A stretch of DNA of 64,000 nt, from the NCBI GenBank assembly GCA_033977485.1, contig CM066991.1, positions 36,577,850 through 36,641,849 on the forward strand. Reading direction: 5' to 3'. Position numbers and translations under genes: made by a program. Positions 33,129 through 45,500 of this stretch are shown here, piece by piece. The stretch comes from Hydrangea macrophylla (Eukaryota > Streptophyta > Magnoliopsida > Cornales > Hydrangeaceae). The notes beneath the pieces are model-generated. The model was given only the letters and a program-made list of their open reading frames with translations, was not told the origin of the DNA and ran no database searches. Each line of letters starts with the position of its first letter. Within the stretch, counting starts at the first letter, position 1.

Positions 33129-34597
33129 TGTTGGGTTTGTGCCCTCAAACCATTACTTTATATATGAGACATTGACATTTTAATATATGGATATTAGCTT
33201 TACATTTAGTTATGTATGTTTCTTTTATGAGATGATTGTTATCCTTAAGTATCATAGTAAGCAATTCGTGTATGTATGAGATACATACAAGTGAGATACG
33301 AATTACTATTCTTTGTTACTTAGAATGTGTTACAGTGGATGATGAGACTGGATATCTCATCAGGTTTACACTGTAGCATGATTAACTACCATTGGATGGA
33401 GTGATTAATCTCAATCACTAGTGTTTAACTCTTAGTTAACATGCTAGTGCTAATAGTGATTTGACGGACCTGAGCTTTCCTATTGGCACTCAAGACTGTC
33501 AATCAGTCGATAGGAACTCATAACTTGTATAAGGTACGTGTTCTTAATCTTAAGACGATTATGAACACAGAATGTGGATATGACTGCTTTGACTTACCAA
33601 TCAGTGAGGTCTATAGAAGATCAACACCTGGGTATCTTGGGTATGTCTGTGAACATATATTATCAAGACAGAATCTACCCTCTGTTTCAGAGTAAGCATT
33701 CCCTTGAGATTGTCACCAAGTCGATTACTGATTACTGCAGTCTTGTTGATAAGAGTTATCAACATGTTTGGTAATCATGAGAGGTGAATGGGACTCAAGG
33801 AATACAAGAAGTAATCATGATTCAGGTTGATAGTAATAGTTATCCGACTACCTGAATATGATTACGAATGCTGAAGGTAGAAGGACATTAGTACAATATA
33901 CAAGTCTAGTTATCGCTTCAGATATGTTCTTTTGCGTTGGAGTTTAGTTATCGTTTTATAGTGGAATAAACGTTAACTGACCAGTTAGTCAGTTTACTGA
34001 TCAAAGAGTTTGGTCACGATAATTAACAAACTGGTCTGAGCTAACAATAAAGAGCCTATGAGGTCCCACTCTTAGCTCAGCCAGGATACTTGGAAAGACA
34101 CATGAGGAAGTTGTCAAGACAAGTTTGATCGATTGAAGTATGTTCGATCAATTGATGTCTTGGCAGTCTCGATCGATCGAAGGATCGATCGATCAAAGAT
34201 CTTCGATCGCTCAAAGTCTAGGTCGATTCTGGAAATCTATAAATAGGGCAGCTGCGTTCTGGAAAAAGGGTTCGTCATTTTTATTAACCAGACGCTGCAG
34301 AAACTGTTTTAGTCTTCCTAAACCTTCCTATCCTCTATATTAGAGATCCCACCATCTCTAGTGTTTCCGGCAGGCATCCACAGGAGACATAAGGGTGAGA
34401 TAACCTAGTAGACGTTGCTGCATCACCAATGTTCAAGATATCAGAATTGGGTTCAAGACACCAAGGTATAATCTTGTCCCCTCTTGTGCGCATCTATAGA
34501 ATTAGTGAGTAGTAGATCCTGGGCTACCATTAAGTTTTTATAACTTGACTTTTCCGCTGCGCATTTAAACTTTTAACTTAAACCGGTTTTTCCATCA
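33129..34597 (+). repeat. 3' LTR of copia-2
   Basis: It is 1469 bp with TG...CA ends and closely matches the 5' LTR. It keeps the TATA box and one additional CGATC-type repeat unit. Confidence 0.95.
34238..34245 (+). promoter_or_regulatory. TATA box kept only in the 3' LTR of copia-2
   Basis: TATAAATA lies in CTATAAATAGGGCAG. The same box is present in copia-1 (20709-20716, minus) and missing from the copia-2 5' LTR. Confidence 0.8.
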
Positions 34598-35680
34598 ATA
34601 CAACTATTGGAAATACCAGAATTGAAATGGGAGCATATTACAATGGATTTCGTGTCCGGATAACCGAGATCTCCTAGATCGAATGATAGCATTTTCGTGA
34701 TCGTTGACCGGTTGACTAAGTCAGCCCACTTGTTGCCGATAAAGACTATAGAACCGATAAAGTTAGCAGAGCTTTATATTAAAGAAATTGTAAGATTGCA
34801 CGGGGCACCGGTATCTATTATATCGGATCGTGAGACACGTTTTGTGTCCAGATTTTGGGAAGGGCTACAAAGACCAATGGGAACAACTTTGCATTTTAGC
34901 ACAGCATTTCATCCGCAAACTGACGGCCAGTCATAACGAGTTATTCAGATTCTCGAGGATATGCTTAGAGTTTGTGTTATGGATTTCAAGGCTGACTGGG
35001 AAACTCACTTGCCATTAATTTAGTTTTCTTATAACAATAGTTTCTAGACAAGCATTGGAATGGCGCCTTTCGAGGCATTGTATGGTCAAAAATGTAGGTC
35101 ACCCGTGTATTGGACTGAAGTTGGGGAAAAGCAAATTCTAGGGCTATTGATTGTACAAATTACCACCGACAAAGTTAAGTTGAGTAAGCAACGGTTGCAA
35201 GTGACACAAAGTCGCTATAAAAGTTATGCTGATACTGGTAGAAGACCGTTGAAGTTTGAAGTTGGTGATTATGTGTTATTAAAAGTTTCACCTTCGAAAG
35301 GCATTACACAGTTTGGTAAGAAAGGTAAATTGAGTCCAAGATATGTTGGACCTTTTCCAATTGTGAATAAAGTGGGACCAGTAGCTTATAGATTGGAACT
35401 GCCACAAGAGCTGGCACATATTCATAATGTCTTCCATGTGTCTATGCTCAGACACTATGTGTCAGATTTGAGTCATATTCTTAAACCAGAACTGTTGGAA
35501 ATCCGAGAAGACATGACATATGTTGAGCATCCTGTATAGATTCTAGATAGGAAAGATCAAGTGTTGAGAATAAAGATGATCCCGTTAGTCATGGTCCTCT
35601 GGCATAATCATAGCGTTGAAGAGGTAACTTGGGAGCGAGAGGATGGGACCAGGGAGAAGTATCCGCACTTGTTCGATTAA
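34598..35680 (+). pseudogene. pol: Chromovirus-like pol fragment continued: integrase core, C-terminus and chromodomain-like end
   Basis: The reading resumes where copia-2 broke it (WEHITMDFVSG). It has the integrase core segments (IVDRLTKSAHLLP, IISDRETRF, FHPQTDGQS followed by a stop), then MAPFEALYGQKCRSPVYW and the GPF...HNVFHVSMLRHY segment. After another stop at about 35537, a short tail with VEEVTWERE resembles the end of a chromodomain. The last stop is at 35678-35680. At least five stops are present. Confidence 0.88.
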
Positions 35681-35713
35681 TAAGGTAAGAATAAGTTTGG
35701 GGACAAACTTCTT

Positions 35714-35729
35714 AAAAGGGAGGGAGAAA
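35714..35729 (+). promoter_or_regulatory. Polypurine tract of the chromovirus fragment
   Basis: AAAAGGGAGGGAGAAA directly precedes TGTAACACCC, the usual start of LTRs in this group. Confidence 0.85.
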
Positions 35730-38204
35730 TGTAACACCCGTACAACATGTGTTAATTAATGATAATTAAAGCATAAAATGATTAAAGGTGGGGTTATGAA
35801 CCTACAGGTAAAAAGGTGTTCAAATTCGGACACAGATGAAAATTTTGTAAAAGGCAGAACTGGTATAAATGTGGGGCCCAACAAGGGTCTAATTAAGATA
35901 ATTTGCATTTTGATGTTATTATATGTTTATGTGCATATTTATTTAAATGCTTAAAGATATTATTATGTCGTATGATAGGTTAAAGGAACCTGTTTGGGTA
36001 CCCATGTGAGGGTGTATTTGAAAGCTATTGATAATTGGTAAGTTTAATAGCAACCTCACAATTTATGTGGGACCACATTTGGGACCCATGCAGGACTTAA
36101 TTTAAATCCATTTAGAAAAGGTGGGTAATTAATGTAATTAACATAGGGGTTTCATCATAAAGCTTAAGAAAGATTGGGGGTGTAAATGCAATAAAGTAAA
36201 AGTTAATGACAACATATATACATGAAACATATGTGTCTCATTCACAAAATTTACAGAAATTTAGAGAATTGGAGAGCTCCTAAGTCGGCGACGGATTTCT
36301 CGACGACGTTTCTCACCATTCCTTCGTCGTCCGGTGCCGGATTTACGACCCGAGACCATTTTTGGAATCGTGGAGGTAAGAGGATCACATGCACGTAATT
36401 TATTTTCATTTTTGGCAATGTTTTTCCGATGACCGTTATTGATAGACCATGTTTTGTTGTACCCAAATTATGTAGGATCACTCTAGAACAAGAATTGGGT
36501 TTGGTTCCAGCTTGAATCAGGATTTTAGGAGCTTAATTGCGTAAAAATCGAAGAGGTGAGTGTTCTAATCCCAAAAATGGGTGTTTAGTTATGTTAGTGT
36601 GATAATTGTTATTTATAGTTGCTTAATTCATGCTCATGTATATATGTGTTGATGATTTTGGATAAAAGCATGTCAAAATTATGAAATTGCTATGTTTATG
36701 TGTTAAAGTTGTTTATGTGCTTATATGGATCAAAGGAAAGTTAAGTAGTGGTCACCATTTATAGGTCCCATATGCAAGGGATATGAAGTCCTCAATGAGT
36801 AGGAAGTGGTGATGACCACAATGAAATGTCGGTGACACCTTCGGGGTCACAAGAGAGTGTATGATGCGCTATATGCACCGAAAAGTGAGAAAGATCCAGG
36901 ATGAGAAGGACCCAGGGGTAGTGGTTGGAATGATTTGACTTCCCAGAGATCAAATTGTTTTGTTCGTAATGATGGTTGCATTTGCATATTAAACATTCCA
37001 ATAGCATGATTAGTTTCCTCAGTAAGCGAAAGCTTAAACGAAATATATTTTTTGTGGTGGTTATTGAATAACCATCGCAGGTACAACACGGGAAGAGGAG
37101 AGGAAATGATTCGCACGACGGGTTGGGCGTGGGAGTTGTGTCCATGTGTATATGTTCATATGCCTAGCTAGTTTATGCTTAGAATGTATCTTTTGTTGAT
37201 AATGTAAATATATCTTAGGTTTTTAGAAAACTTGTAATATGCTTAATTGGGTGTTGTTGGTTGTCTATGCACCAAGCCATGAGTTGTTTTACAAGTTACA
37301 AGTTATGTACATTGGGAGTTGATTTGAGTGGAACAAGATAGTTTTGGTTGTAAGCTTGAACTTGGATACCCCTTGTTGTATTGACTTGCAAATATTGAGA
37401 ACAAGTAGAGTTTTAATGCCAAACTTGATCCATGAGCAAAAATTTATGTGTTTGATTGTGAACACATACTTGGATTAATGTGTTGGGTGTTAAAAAAATT
37501 TCTCAAATGGTTTGACATGGTTTTGGAAATGTTATCCGATAAATTCTTCAGGGTCGTGTTGTTTGGAGCTCATCTTGGCAAACATCATCCCTTTTTCTTA
37601 CTAGTTTGTGAAATTGGAGTTCTTATGGTTAGTTCATCATTTAAATGAACATGGATTTTGTTTTAAATATTTTGGAAAGACTTAAGTATGTTGTGGATAT
37701 GTTTATGGGTGTTTGGGAGGTGTATCCAAGAGTTTTGATGGTAATTGAAACCAATTTTGGAGCTTGGGAATGTTTTGAACTATTTATAGCAGAGTTTTAG
37801 CAGCAGAAAAAACCATCTGCAGAAACCAGATCGATCCGGGTCTGGTGCGGATCAATCCGGAGCTTCTTGAGATGATGAGAATCTGCTAAAACTAGATCGC
37901 TCTGGTTTTGGGGCGGATCGATGTGCTAGCCTGGGTTCAGCCCGGCGGCTTTTATGAAAACAAGCATAACTCTATTTAGAAAATTTGGATTCGTGCGCTG
38001 TTTTTTGCATTGGAATTGGGACTCAACGACCTATCTTTTGGTATAAAATTTGCTATACTTTATTAATAACCATTTTGCCCTTGGGGCTATTTTGTGTCAA
38101 CGGAGTTGTTTAATGATGTCTAGTCCATGTTTTTCTTAGTGAATTAAGGGTATTTTGACATGTGGGCTTGTTATATGTGTCCCAACTCGCCCGAGGTGGG
38201 TTGG
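35730..38204 (+). repeat. 3' LTR of the chromovirus fragment (right end uncertain)
   Basis: The left end TGTAACACCC is clear. AT-rich non-coding sequence follows with no gene. A text with related GATCGATCCGG/GGCGGATCGAT strings lies at 37828-37925. The right end is not fixed: I set it where the tandem-repeat region starts, because no second LTR is available for comparison. Confidence 0.6.
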
Positions 38205-39490
38205 GGTATGGTAAGAGTCCTTCTGCTGGGGATGATTGCTGATGTGGAGTCCTTCTACTGGGGACAAATCTTTTGTACTCCTAAAACAGGTCTTTCTGAT
38301 GGGGACAAATCTTCTGTACTTCTGAAACAGGTCCTGCTGGGGAAATATCTTCTGTAACAAGTCTGGAGACAAATAAACAGGTCCTTCTTCTCGAGACAAT
38401 TCTTATATTCTTCTAAAATTGGTCCTTCTACTGGGGACAAATCTTCTGTTCTGATGCACGAATTCTGAGAGATGCACTAATTCTAAGAGATACACTGATT
38501 CTGGGGACAAATCTTCTATACTTCTGAAATAGGTCCTTCTGCTAGGGACAAATCTCTTGTAACAAGTCTAGAGACAAATAAATAGGTCTTTCTTCTAGAG
38601 ATAATTCTTCTGTTCTTCTAAAATAGGTCCTTCTATTGGGGACAAATCTTCTGTTCTGATGCACGAATTCTGAGAGATGCACGGATTTTGAGAGATACCC
38701 TACTTCTGGAGGCAACCCTGATACACGATGCTGAGAGATATACAGATTTTGAGGGATACCCTACTTCTGGAGAAAACCCTGATACATGATGCTGAGAGAT
38801 ATGCAGATTCTGAGAGATACCCTACTTCTGGAGTTGATTCTGATACACAAATTCTGAGAGATGCCCTTCATCTGGAGGTAGTTCTGGTACACGATTCTTA
38901 GAGAAACCCTATATCTTGAGGAAATTCTGATACACGATGCTGAGATACACCCTACTTCTGGAGGTAATTCTAATGCATGATTCACAAATTCTGATAGATA
39001 CCCTTTCTCTAGAGATAATTCTGATGGAAATTATGATAGATACCCTTCATCTGGAGGCAACCCTGATACACGATATTGAGAGAAACCCTATACGTGAAGG
39101 CAACCCTGATACTTGATGCTAAGAGATACCTATATCTGAGGGCGACCCTGATACACGATGCTGAGACAAGTCCTACATCCGAAGGCTCCCCTGATCCACG
39201 ATTTTTTAGATTTACATATTTATGAGAAAAACATAATATCTAGAGGCAACCCCAATGCATGATTTCTAAGATATACCCTTCCTCTGGGGGTAACATGAAT
39301 TCTGAAAGTTCTCTGCTGGGAAGATTCTAAGGTTCTGAGAGATATACGGGTTCTGACTTCACGAATTTACTGAAGTATACCTTTTTTCTGGAGGTAATTC
39401 TGATGATATTTGAGAGTTCTCTGCTTGGGAAGATATTTGAGATTTTTGAGATGTGAGTAAGAGGCTCATATTTTGGAGGCCCTACTGATT
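38205..39490. repeat. Degenerate tandem-repeat region (cargo side of Tat-3)
   Basis: Irregular 30-60-bp units are built from CTTCTGGAGG, ACCCTGATACACGATG, GAGAGATACCCT and, in the left half, GGTCCTTCTGCTGGGGACAAATCTTCTG. Units are diverged, unlike the Tat-1 array. The position corresponds to the tandem array between antisense gene and LTR in Tat-1. Confidence 0.75.
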
Positions 39491-40155
39491 CAATCTGAGA
39501 CTCGTATCGGTGCTTCGATCAGCTCAAATATTCTTGCAACATGTCAGGCTTATTCTGACCCTTTCACGTTTTCGAAGATTCTATTTTCTGATCCAACAAA
39601 TCCTTTCTGGATGTAATTCTCGAGTAATAGTAGACCCAAATGTCCATTTTATAAAACAACACATAATTAATCCCAAAACAACGGGAGTTCGCTATGAGTC
39701 ATCATTTTTTTGCTATTTTTATGTTATGGTGCCCTCAATTCCAACAAGTTTCAAGCACTCTTAAGGCTTATACATCAAGATTGGACCAATTTGGGGTCAA
39801 AACAAGAGTTTCGGGGGCCAAAATGCAAATACAGAGCAAAATGGGGATTTGGCAAGAAATGAATAGTAAATGGTGGTTCCCCACACACCCTTGGGAGCCA
39901 CCAGTAGTAAGTTTGGGGTTTTAAACCCATTTTTCTTCTTGTTCTTCATTTATCTCATCTCCAATGTATCATCTCTTTCTTCTAAGGTGTTCAAATCTTG
40001 CAATTTCTTGATGTTTTGAGTGATTCATGCATCAAAACCTCCAAAAACCTTGTTGATTTCATCAAATTCTCCTTATTCTTGGAGATTCAAGTGCCAAGGG
40101 TTTCACTTGTCATCATCATCAACCTCTTATCTTCAAGCTTCAAGCATCAAGAACC
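39491..40155 (+). promoter_or_regulatory. Upstream region of the Tat-3 PMD pseudogene
   Basis: This is AT-rich, becoming pyrimidine-rich (39925-40140) like a plant 5' leader. I see no palindrome cluster of the Tat-1 type here and no clear TATA box. Confidence 0.4.
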
Positions 40156-41640
40156 ATGAGTTCCCATGGACAAGGTGAGAGTTCTAGAACACATAGAAAT
40201 CAATTTCAAGCTAGTGGAGCTTCATCAACTCAATCCATGGAGTATCCAACTATGAAGGAGCCAGTAAATCACATCTCTAGGAGGACTTTTCATTTAGAGG
40301 TAACCCATTCTTCAATTTTGCATTATTTCTGCTTTATGTATGCGTACTTTCAAATTCTTGCAAATTCTTAGGAATCAACCTTCAATTTTCTTATAATATG
40401 TGCTTGGGCACCGTAGAGGTCCTGGTAGTCATGGAAAATGCCTTGAATGGCTTAATGAATTATCAAAATCACATCCCCAAGTAGAAGCCAATATTAAGAA
40501 AGCAGGCTTTGGGTCTTTTGTAACTTTGTTGGAGAGATTCGCCAATGATCTAGCCATGATTCAAGCTCTTGCTAAGAGGTGGTGGGATTCTACAAATACT
40601 TTCCACATACCTTTTAGGGAGATAACCATGACACCACTTGACTTTGCAGTGATTACTAGTATTTCATTCGATGGGCATCATCTTGCCTTCACGAAGAACA
40701 TCCATAGACATTCTGCTATTATCGAGTGACTTATAGGCATTATTCTATCCAAGAGAGATCTCTATGGGTCAAGTGTGAGCATTTCATGGTTTATTAGCAA
40801 ATTTTGGCTTTATGAAAAAGTGACCCACTTCACTGATATACAACTTACCCGTGCTTTCATCTTATATTTGCTTGGTTGCTCTCTTCTCTCTACTTGAGCT
40901 GAGTGGATTACACTAAACATGCTTCACAGCCTTCGAAATCTTGAGGAGATTGCAGACTTTGATTGGGGTTCTGCTGGTTTATCCATTCTTTATAGTCATA
41001 TAGGGGAGCATTCTTGAGGCAAATCCCCTAGATTTGGTGGCTTTTGGAGATCTTGGGAGGTACCAAAAAATATTTTCATTTCAAGTTTCATCATTGATGT
41101 TCTGTTTCTTGACCACTGCTATATATTCTTTTACAGGTGTGGGCCTTTGAATACTTTTCTATGACAACTCCATCATTTTGGGAGGAAGAGATACACATTT
41201 TTCCACGGGCTCTGAAGTGGCATCGCCAAGCCGTAGGTGTCAAGAATAATGCTCATAATGTCATTTATTGTCGGGATTTTCTAACCTGTCTCAGGTTTAA
41301 TTAAGTTAACTGGCATCCTTGGGTGACCAATGGTGATGTGACTGAGATTGGTTTGGATAGATAGATGAATAGAGAGTGGATTCTTCTTGAGGGTCCCTCT
41401 GTTCTTAAGTGGTATCTTGGAGAAAGACTGGCTCCTCAGAATGATTTAGAAGATCATCTCTTAGTGCCACATGATCTGCCTTCTTGTATGAGGTCGACAT
41501 ACAATCTAGAAGATGATGAGCTTATCAATGCTTTGAATGGAATCCCTTCTGCCTCATTTACTCTGTTTGAAGAGAACTATGACATCTTCAGGGCCACTCT
41601 TCTGATGCCCAATTTCCCGCTCTCGGATGACACGTAGGTA
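40156..41640 (+). pseudogene. PMD gene, broken, antisense to Tat-3 pol
   Basis: Exon 1 is 40156-40299 (MSSHGQGESSRTHRNQ, 48 residues, phase 0). Exon 2 is about 40400-41059 and exon 3 starts at 41137. The PMD strings match the Tat-1 gene: KRWWDSTNTFHIPF, MTPLDFAVIT, LLGCSLLST, DWGSAGLSILYSH, WYLGERL and LMPNFPLSD. The exon 2/3 border is at the equivalent place. Several in-frame stops (near 40727, 40896, 41016, 41303 and 41362) and a bad exon-2 acceptor mark it as dead. No equivalents of the last Tat-1 exons were found downstream. Confidence 0.85.
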
Positions 41641-42259
41641 TTTCTTGGCTTCTTCATTTCTGATTAAATGCTTGCTTTCTTTCTTGCTTTCTTGCTTTCT
41701 TGCTTTTTTCGCTTCATCATGACTATCTTTCTTGCTTTCTTGCTTTCTGTACTGAGACTGATGTTGATGTCTTCTATTTGAGACTTGATAGGCTTGTATC
41801 CTTGACTTTGCTTGATGCTGCTTTATGCTATCTTCTACTTTTGCTTTGCATTCCTTATCACGAGGTTGATTTGCTTGACACTTTACGCACTGACATATAG
41901 GACTCGGTTACAAGGAAAGGAAATTTCCTATAATTCCCTTTCTTGATAGTGTCTTTAGATTTTGATGCTTGAATTTCTAAGGATTTGCATGTTTGAAATG
42001 AAACGTTTTCTTGTAGCAGGATATTGTATTGGCTTTGCATATAATCTTGAGGCTTAGAAAATTTTCCACATAATGTTTCAGTCTTGGCATTAGACTCACA
42101 TCTTTAGATTGCTTAAAAACTTCTCAACTCAATATTAAGAATTACCAGATTTTTCACTTAGGTGCTTAATTCTGATAGCCAAGTGATCCAGAGAGAACAA
42201 GTAGGAGGGTATGGGCAAATGATAGTTTGCTCGTAGTCGATAGGGATAAATGGAAGTTT
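41641..42259. other. Non-coding spacer with pyrimidine-rich CTTGCTTT repeats
   Basis: CTTGCTTT repeats run at about 41670-41750. The rest is AT-rich with no recognised gene. Confidence 0.6.
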
Positions 42260-42569
42260 AGGCAAACACAGCTTGCCCCTAGTGTGGCAGTGATATCATG
42301 AGGCTCTGGGAAAACCTGAAAGCTTTGCCCCTAGTTTGCAAGGTTCAGGTACCAAGAGCCAGGAAAGCTCGCCTACTTATCCCTAAGTGGGAATCAGGTC
42401 CAAAGTAGTTCGACCAAGGTTTGAAAGAAGGTATTCGAGATGTGGGTGACTATTTCAGGAGCAGTGACTGAACCAAGTATGTTGCCTACGTATCCCCAAG
42501 TGGAAATCAAGTCAAGCTTAGTTCCTCGAAGGATGGAGGTCTTGAAAGAAACGGTTTGAAAGAAAGGTT
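42260..42569 (-). other. Post-pol hairpin modules of Tat-3
   Basis: On the minus strand two GAACTA...GTAGGC modules lie at about 42370-42413 and 42485-42530. The first can pair CTACTT with AAGTAG, a compensated version of CTACGT/ACGTAG. Next to them (42260-42345) are CTAGGGGCAAA units, one with arms GGCAAGC/GTTTGCC. The order after pol is as in Tat-1. Confidence 0.7.
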
Positions 42570-45500
42570 TTAAGCATAGTATTTCTTGAGACGGTCAATG
42601 TTGATTGGCTGATTGAATTCAACTCTATCTAGATCTGTCAGGTATGCCGCTCCTCTAGAGAGAAGCTTCTTGATGATGTACGGACCAACCCAATTTGGAT
42701 TGAATTTCCCTCTAGGATAAAAAACTAGTGCTTTTAATTCTTTAAGCGTCGCCTTCCTCAAGTTTTCTTGGACAGACCTTCCTGTTGAATGCTCGAGCTA
42801 TTCTTCTTTGATACACATGTACATGATCAATTGCAGTTAATCTCTTCTCATCTAGTAACATTAGCTCTTCAAATCTATTTCTTAGCCAATCAAATTCTAG
42901 AATCTCGGATTCAGCCACGATTCTTAGTGATGGTAGTTCTACTTCAACTGGGAATATTTCTTCCATTTCGTAAGCTAAGGAATAAGGAGTGGCTCCTGTA
43001 GATGTTCTGATAGATGTTCTGTATCCCCACAGTGCATATGGTAGTTTCTCATGCCAATCTCGATATGTATCAGATATATTTCTCAGAATCATCTTCAAAT
43101 TCTTATTAGCTGCTTCAAGTACCCCATTTGTTTGTGGCCTATACGATGCTGGCATGTGATGCATGGTCTTGTATTCTTCTAGTAGATCCAAAGCTTATTT
43201 CTTGAAGTGACTGCCATGATCAGATATCAACTCATGAGGGACCCTGTATTGACACATTATATTTCTTCCAATAAATTTGGCCACATCTTTAACCTTTAAT
43301 GTCATATAAGACTCTACTTCTACCCATTTCGTTAAATAATCAATTGCTACCAGGATGTATTGATGCCCATTAGATGCCTTCGGGGTTACTTCTACAATAA
43401 CACCTATTCCCCAAACTGAGAATGGCCGAGGGATAGTTATGTTGTATAGTGCTGACAGCGACACATGCTTCACATTGGTATGGATCTGACACTTGTGGCA
43501 TCTTCTGACATATTAGTAATAGTCTTTGTCCATAGTAGTCCAATAATACCCCTATCGGATGATCTTCTTGGCGAACATATGTCCACTAATGTGAGGACCA
43601 CATACCTCTTCGTGAATTTGCTCCATCATTTCTTTGCACTCCTATACAAACATGTCAAGTTGAACCGATTGCAAGATTTCTTTAGCAGAATTCTGCCGCA
43701 AATCATGAACTGAGCCGAGAATCTTCTTATGGCTCTCTTGTCTTTCTCGGATGCACCTTCTGGATATATTCCACTTTCAATGAAGTTCCACATGTCAGTG
43801 TACCATGGGTGTTCTTCTACTCCTTCTATTTTCCCAATCATCTCATAAAATGGCTTTTCTCTGTGTTCAATAATCAATGGAGTTAACTTTATCCCCACAA
43901 GAATCTCGATCATCAAGGCTAAAGTAGCCAAGGAGTTTGCTAGCTGATTTTCTTCTTGAGGCAAGTAAAAGAACATGATGTGCAAGAAACGAGTTCGTAG
44001 AGAATCAGGGTACACATGATAAGGCTTCATCTTTTCTTCTTTAACTTTCTAGTCTCCTCAAACTTGAGATATGATCATATTGGAGTCCTTGAATACATCA
44101 AGTTTTCTTACTTCCAAAGTTAATACGGCTTCTAACCCTAAGATACAAGCTTTATACTCAGCAGTATTGTTGGTAGAGGTATACTTCAACTTTATAGCGA
44201 ACGGGGTATGTGCTCCTTCAGGGGGTACAAAGATGATCCCTACTCCATATTCTTTTTGGTTTACAGCTCCATCAAAATACATTTTCCACACGTCTTCTCT
44301 CTATTCCATCAATCCTTCGTCAGGGAATATCAATTCTTCTTTATTTTCCAGACTTATAAGATGTTCTGCTAAATGTTCTGCGACAGCCCTTCCTTTAACA
44401 GATTTGCTTGTAGCATGTGTTAAGTCAAACTCAGATAGCATCAAGGTTCATCGGGAAATTCTTCAAGTCAATGTTGGATTTTCAAAGAGGTATTTCAAAG
44501 GATCAATTGGGAGATCAAAACAATAGGGAAGACTAACATATAATGCCTTAGAGGACGAGTGGCCCAAACCAAAGCCCAACATGTCTTTTTTAGTGGAGAA
44601 TACTTCAGCTCGTGTCCAGTCATCCTCTTGCTTAAATAGTAAATGGCTTTCTCTATATGCCCTTCATCTCCTTCCAGTGCTAACATGCATCCCATAGCAT
44701 TTTCTGACACGGATAAGTATAATAGTAAAGGCTTCCCTGACTTCGTGGGTAAAAGACCCGACAGGTTTAATAGATAAGTCTTGATCTTCTCAAAAGCTTT
44801 TTGACATTGATCGTCCTATTTGAATTTATTCCCTATTCTCAAGAAGCTGAAAAGCGGATTACAAGTAGCAGTGAGCTTGGAGATGTAGCGACTGATGAAT
44901 TGTATTCGTCCCAGAAATCCTCTGACTTCCATTTCATTTATTGGAGGTGGCATATTCATAATAGCCTTGATCTTTATGGGGTCAACCTCAATTCCCCTTT
45001 GTGTAATGAGAAATCCTAGCAGCTTCCCAGTGGTTACTCCAAAAGTACACTTCTGTGGTTTCAATCTCATTCTATATTTTCTCAATCTTTTGAAGAACTT
45101 GGTGAGGGCTACTAAATGTCCACTCCTTCTTTTGGACTTGAAAATCATGTCATCCACATAGACTTCCACTTCTATATGAACCATGTCATGTAACAAAGTA
45201 GTAGTGACTCTCTGATAGGTTGCTCCGACATTCTTTAACCCAAATGGCATTACTCAGTAGCAGTACATCCCCCAGTAAGTTGTGAATGTAGTCTTTTCTC
45301 TGTCTTCAGGTGCCATTAAAATTTGATTGTACCTTGAAAAACCATCCAGGAACGATAACAGCTCATTCCTCGCTATATTATCTACCAAAACATCTATATA
45401 CGGGAGCAGGAAATCATCTTTGGGACTGGCTTTGTTCAAATCCCTGAAGTCAACACATACTCGGATCCTTTCGTCCTTCTTTGGCACAGGAACTATATTG

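Larger units (their letters stand above)
25990..34597 (+). mobile_element. Complete Ty1/copia retrotransposon copia-2
   Basis: The element is 8608 bp with LTRs at both ends, a primer-binding site complementary to initiator Met tRNA, gag-pol and a PPT. It is flanked by the perfect 5-bp duplication ATACA (25985-25989 and 34598-34602). It lies inside the integrase region of the chromovirus fragment. Its polyprotein has one frameshift and one nonsense change, so it is dead as it stands but recent compared with its host. Confidence 0.97.

Noticed and set aside
38205..39490. Rest of the Tat-3 3' LTR
   Set aside because: I could not find the reverse of TGTAGACACC, a PPT or any similarity to the other Tat LTRs here; it is better described as a degenerate repeat region.
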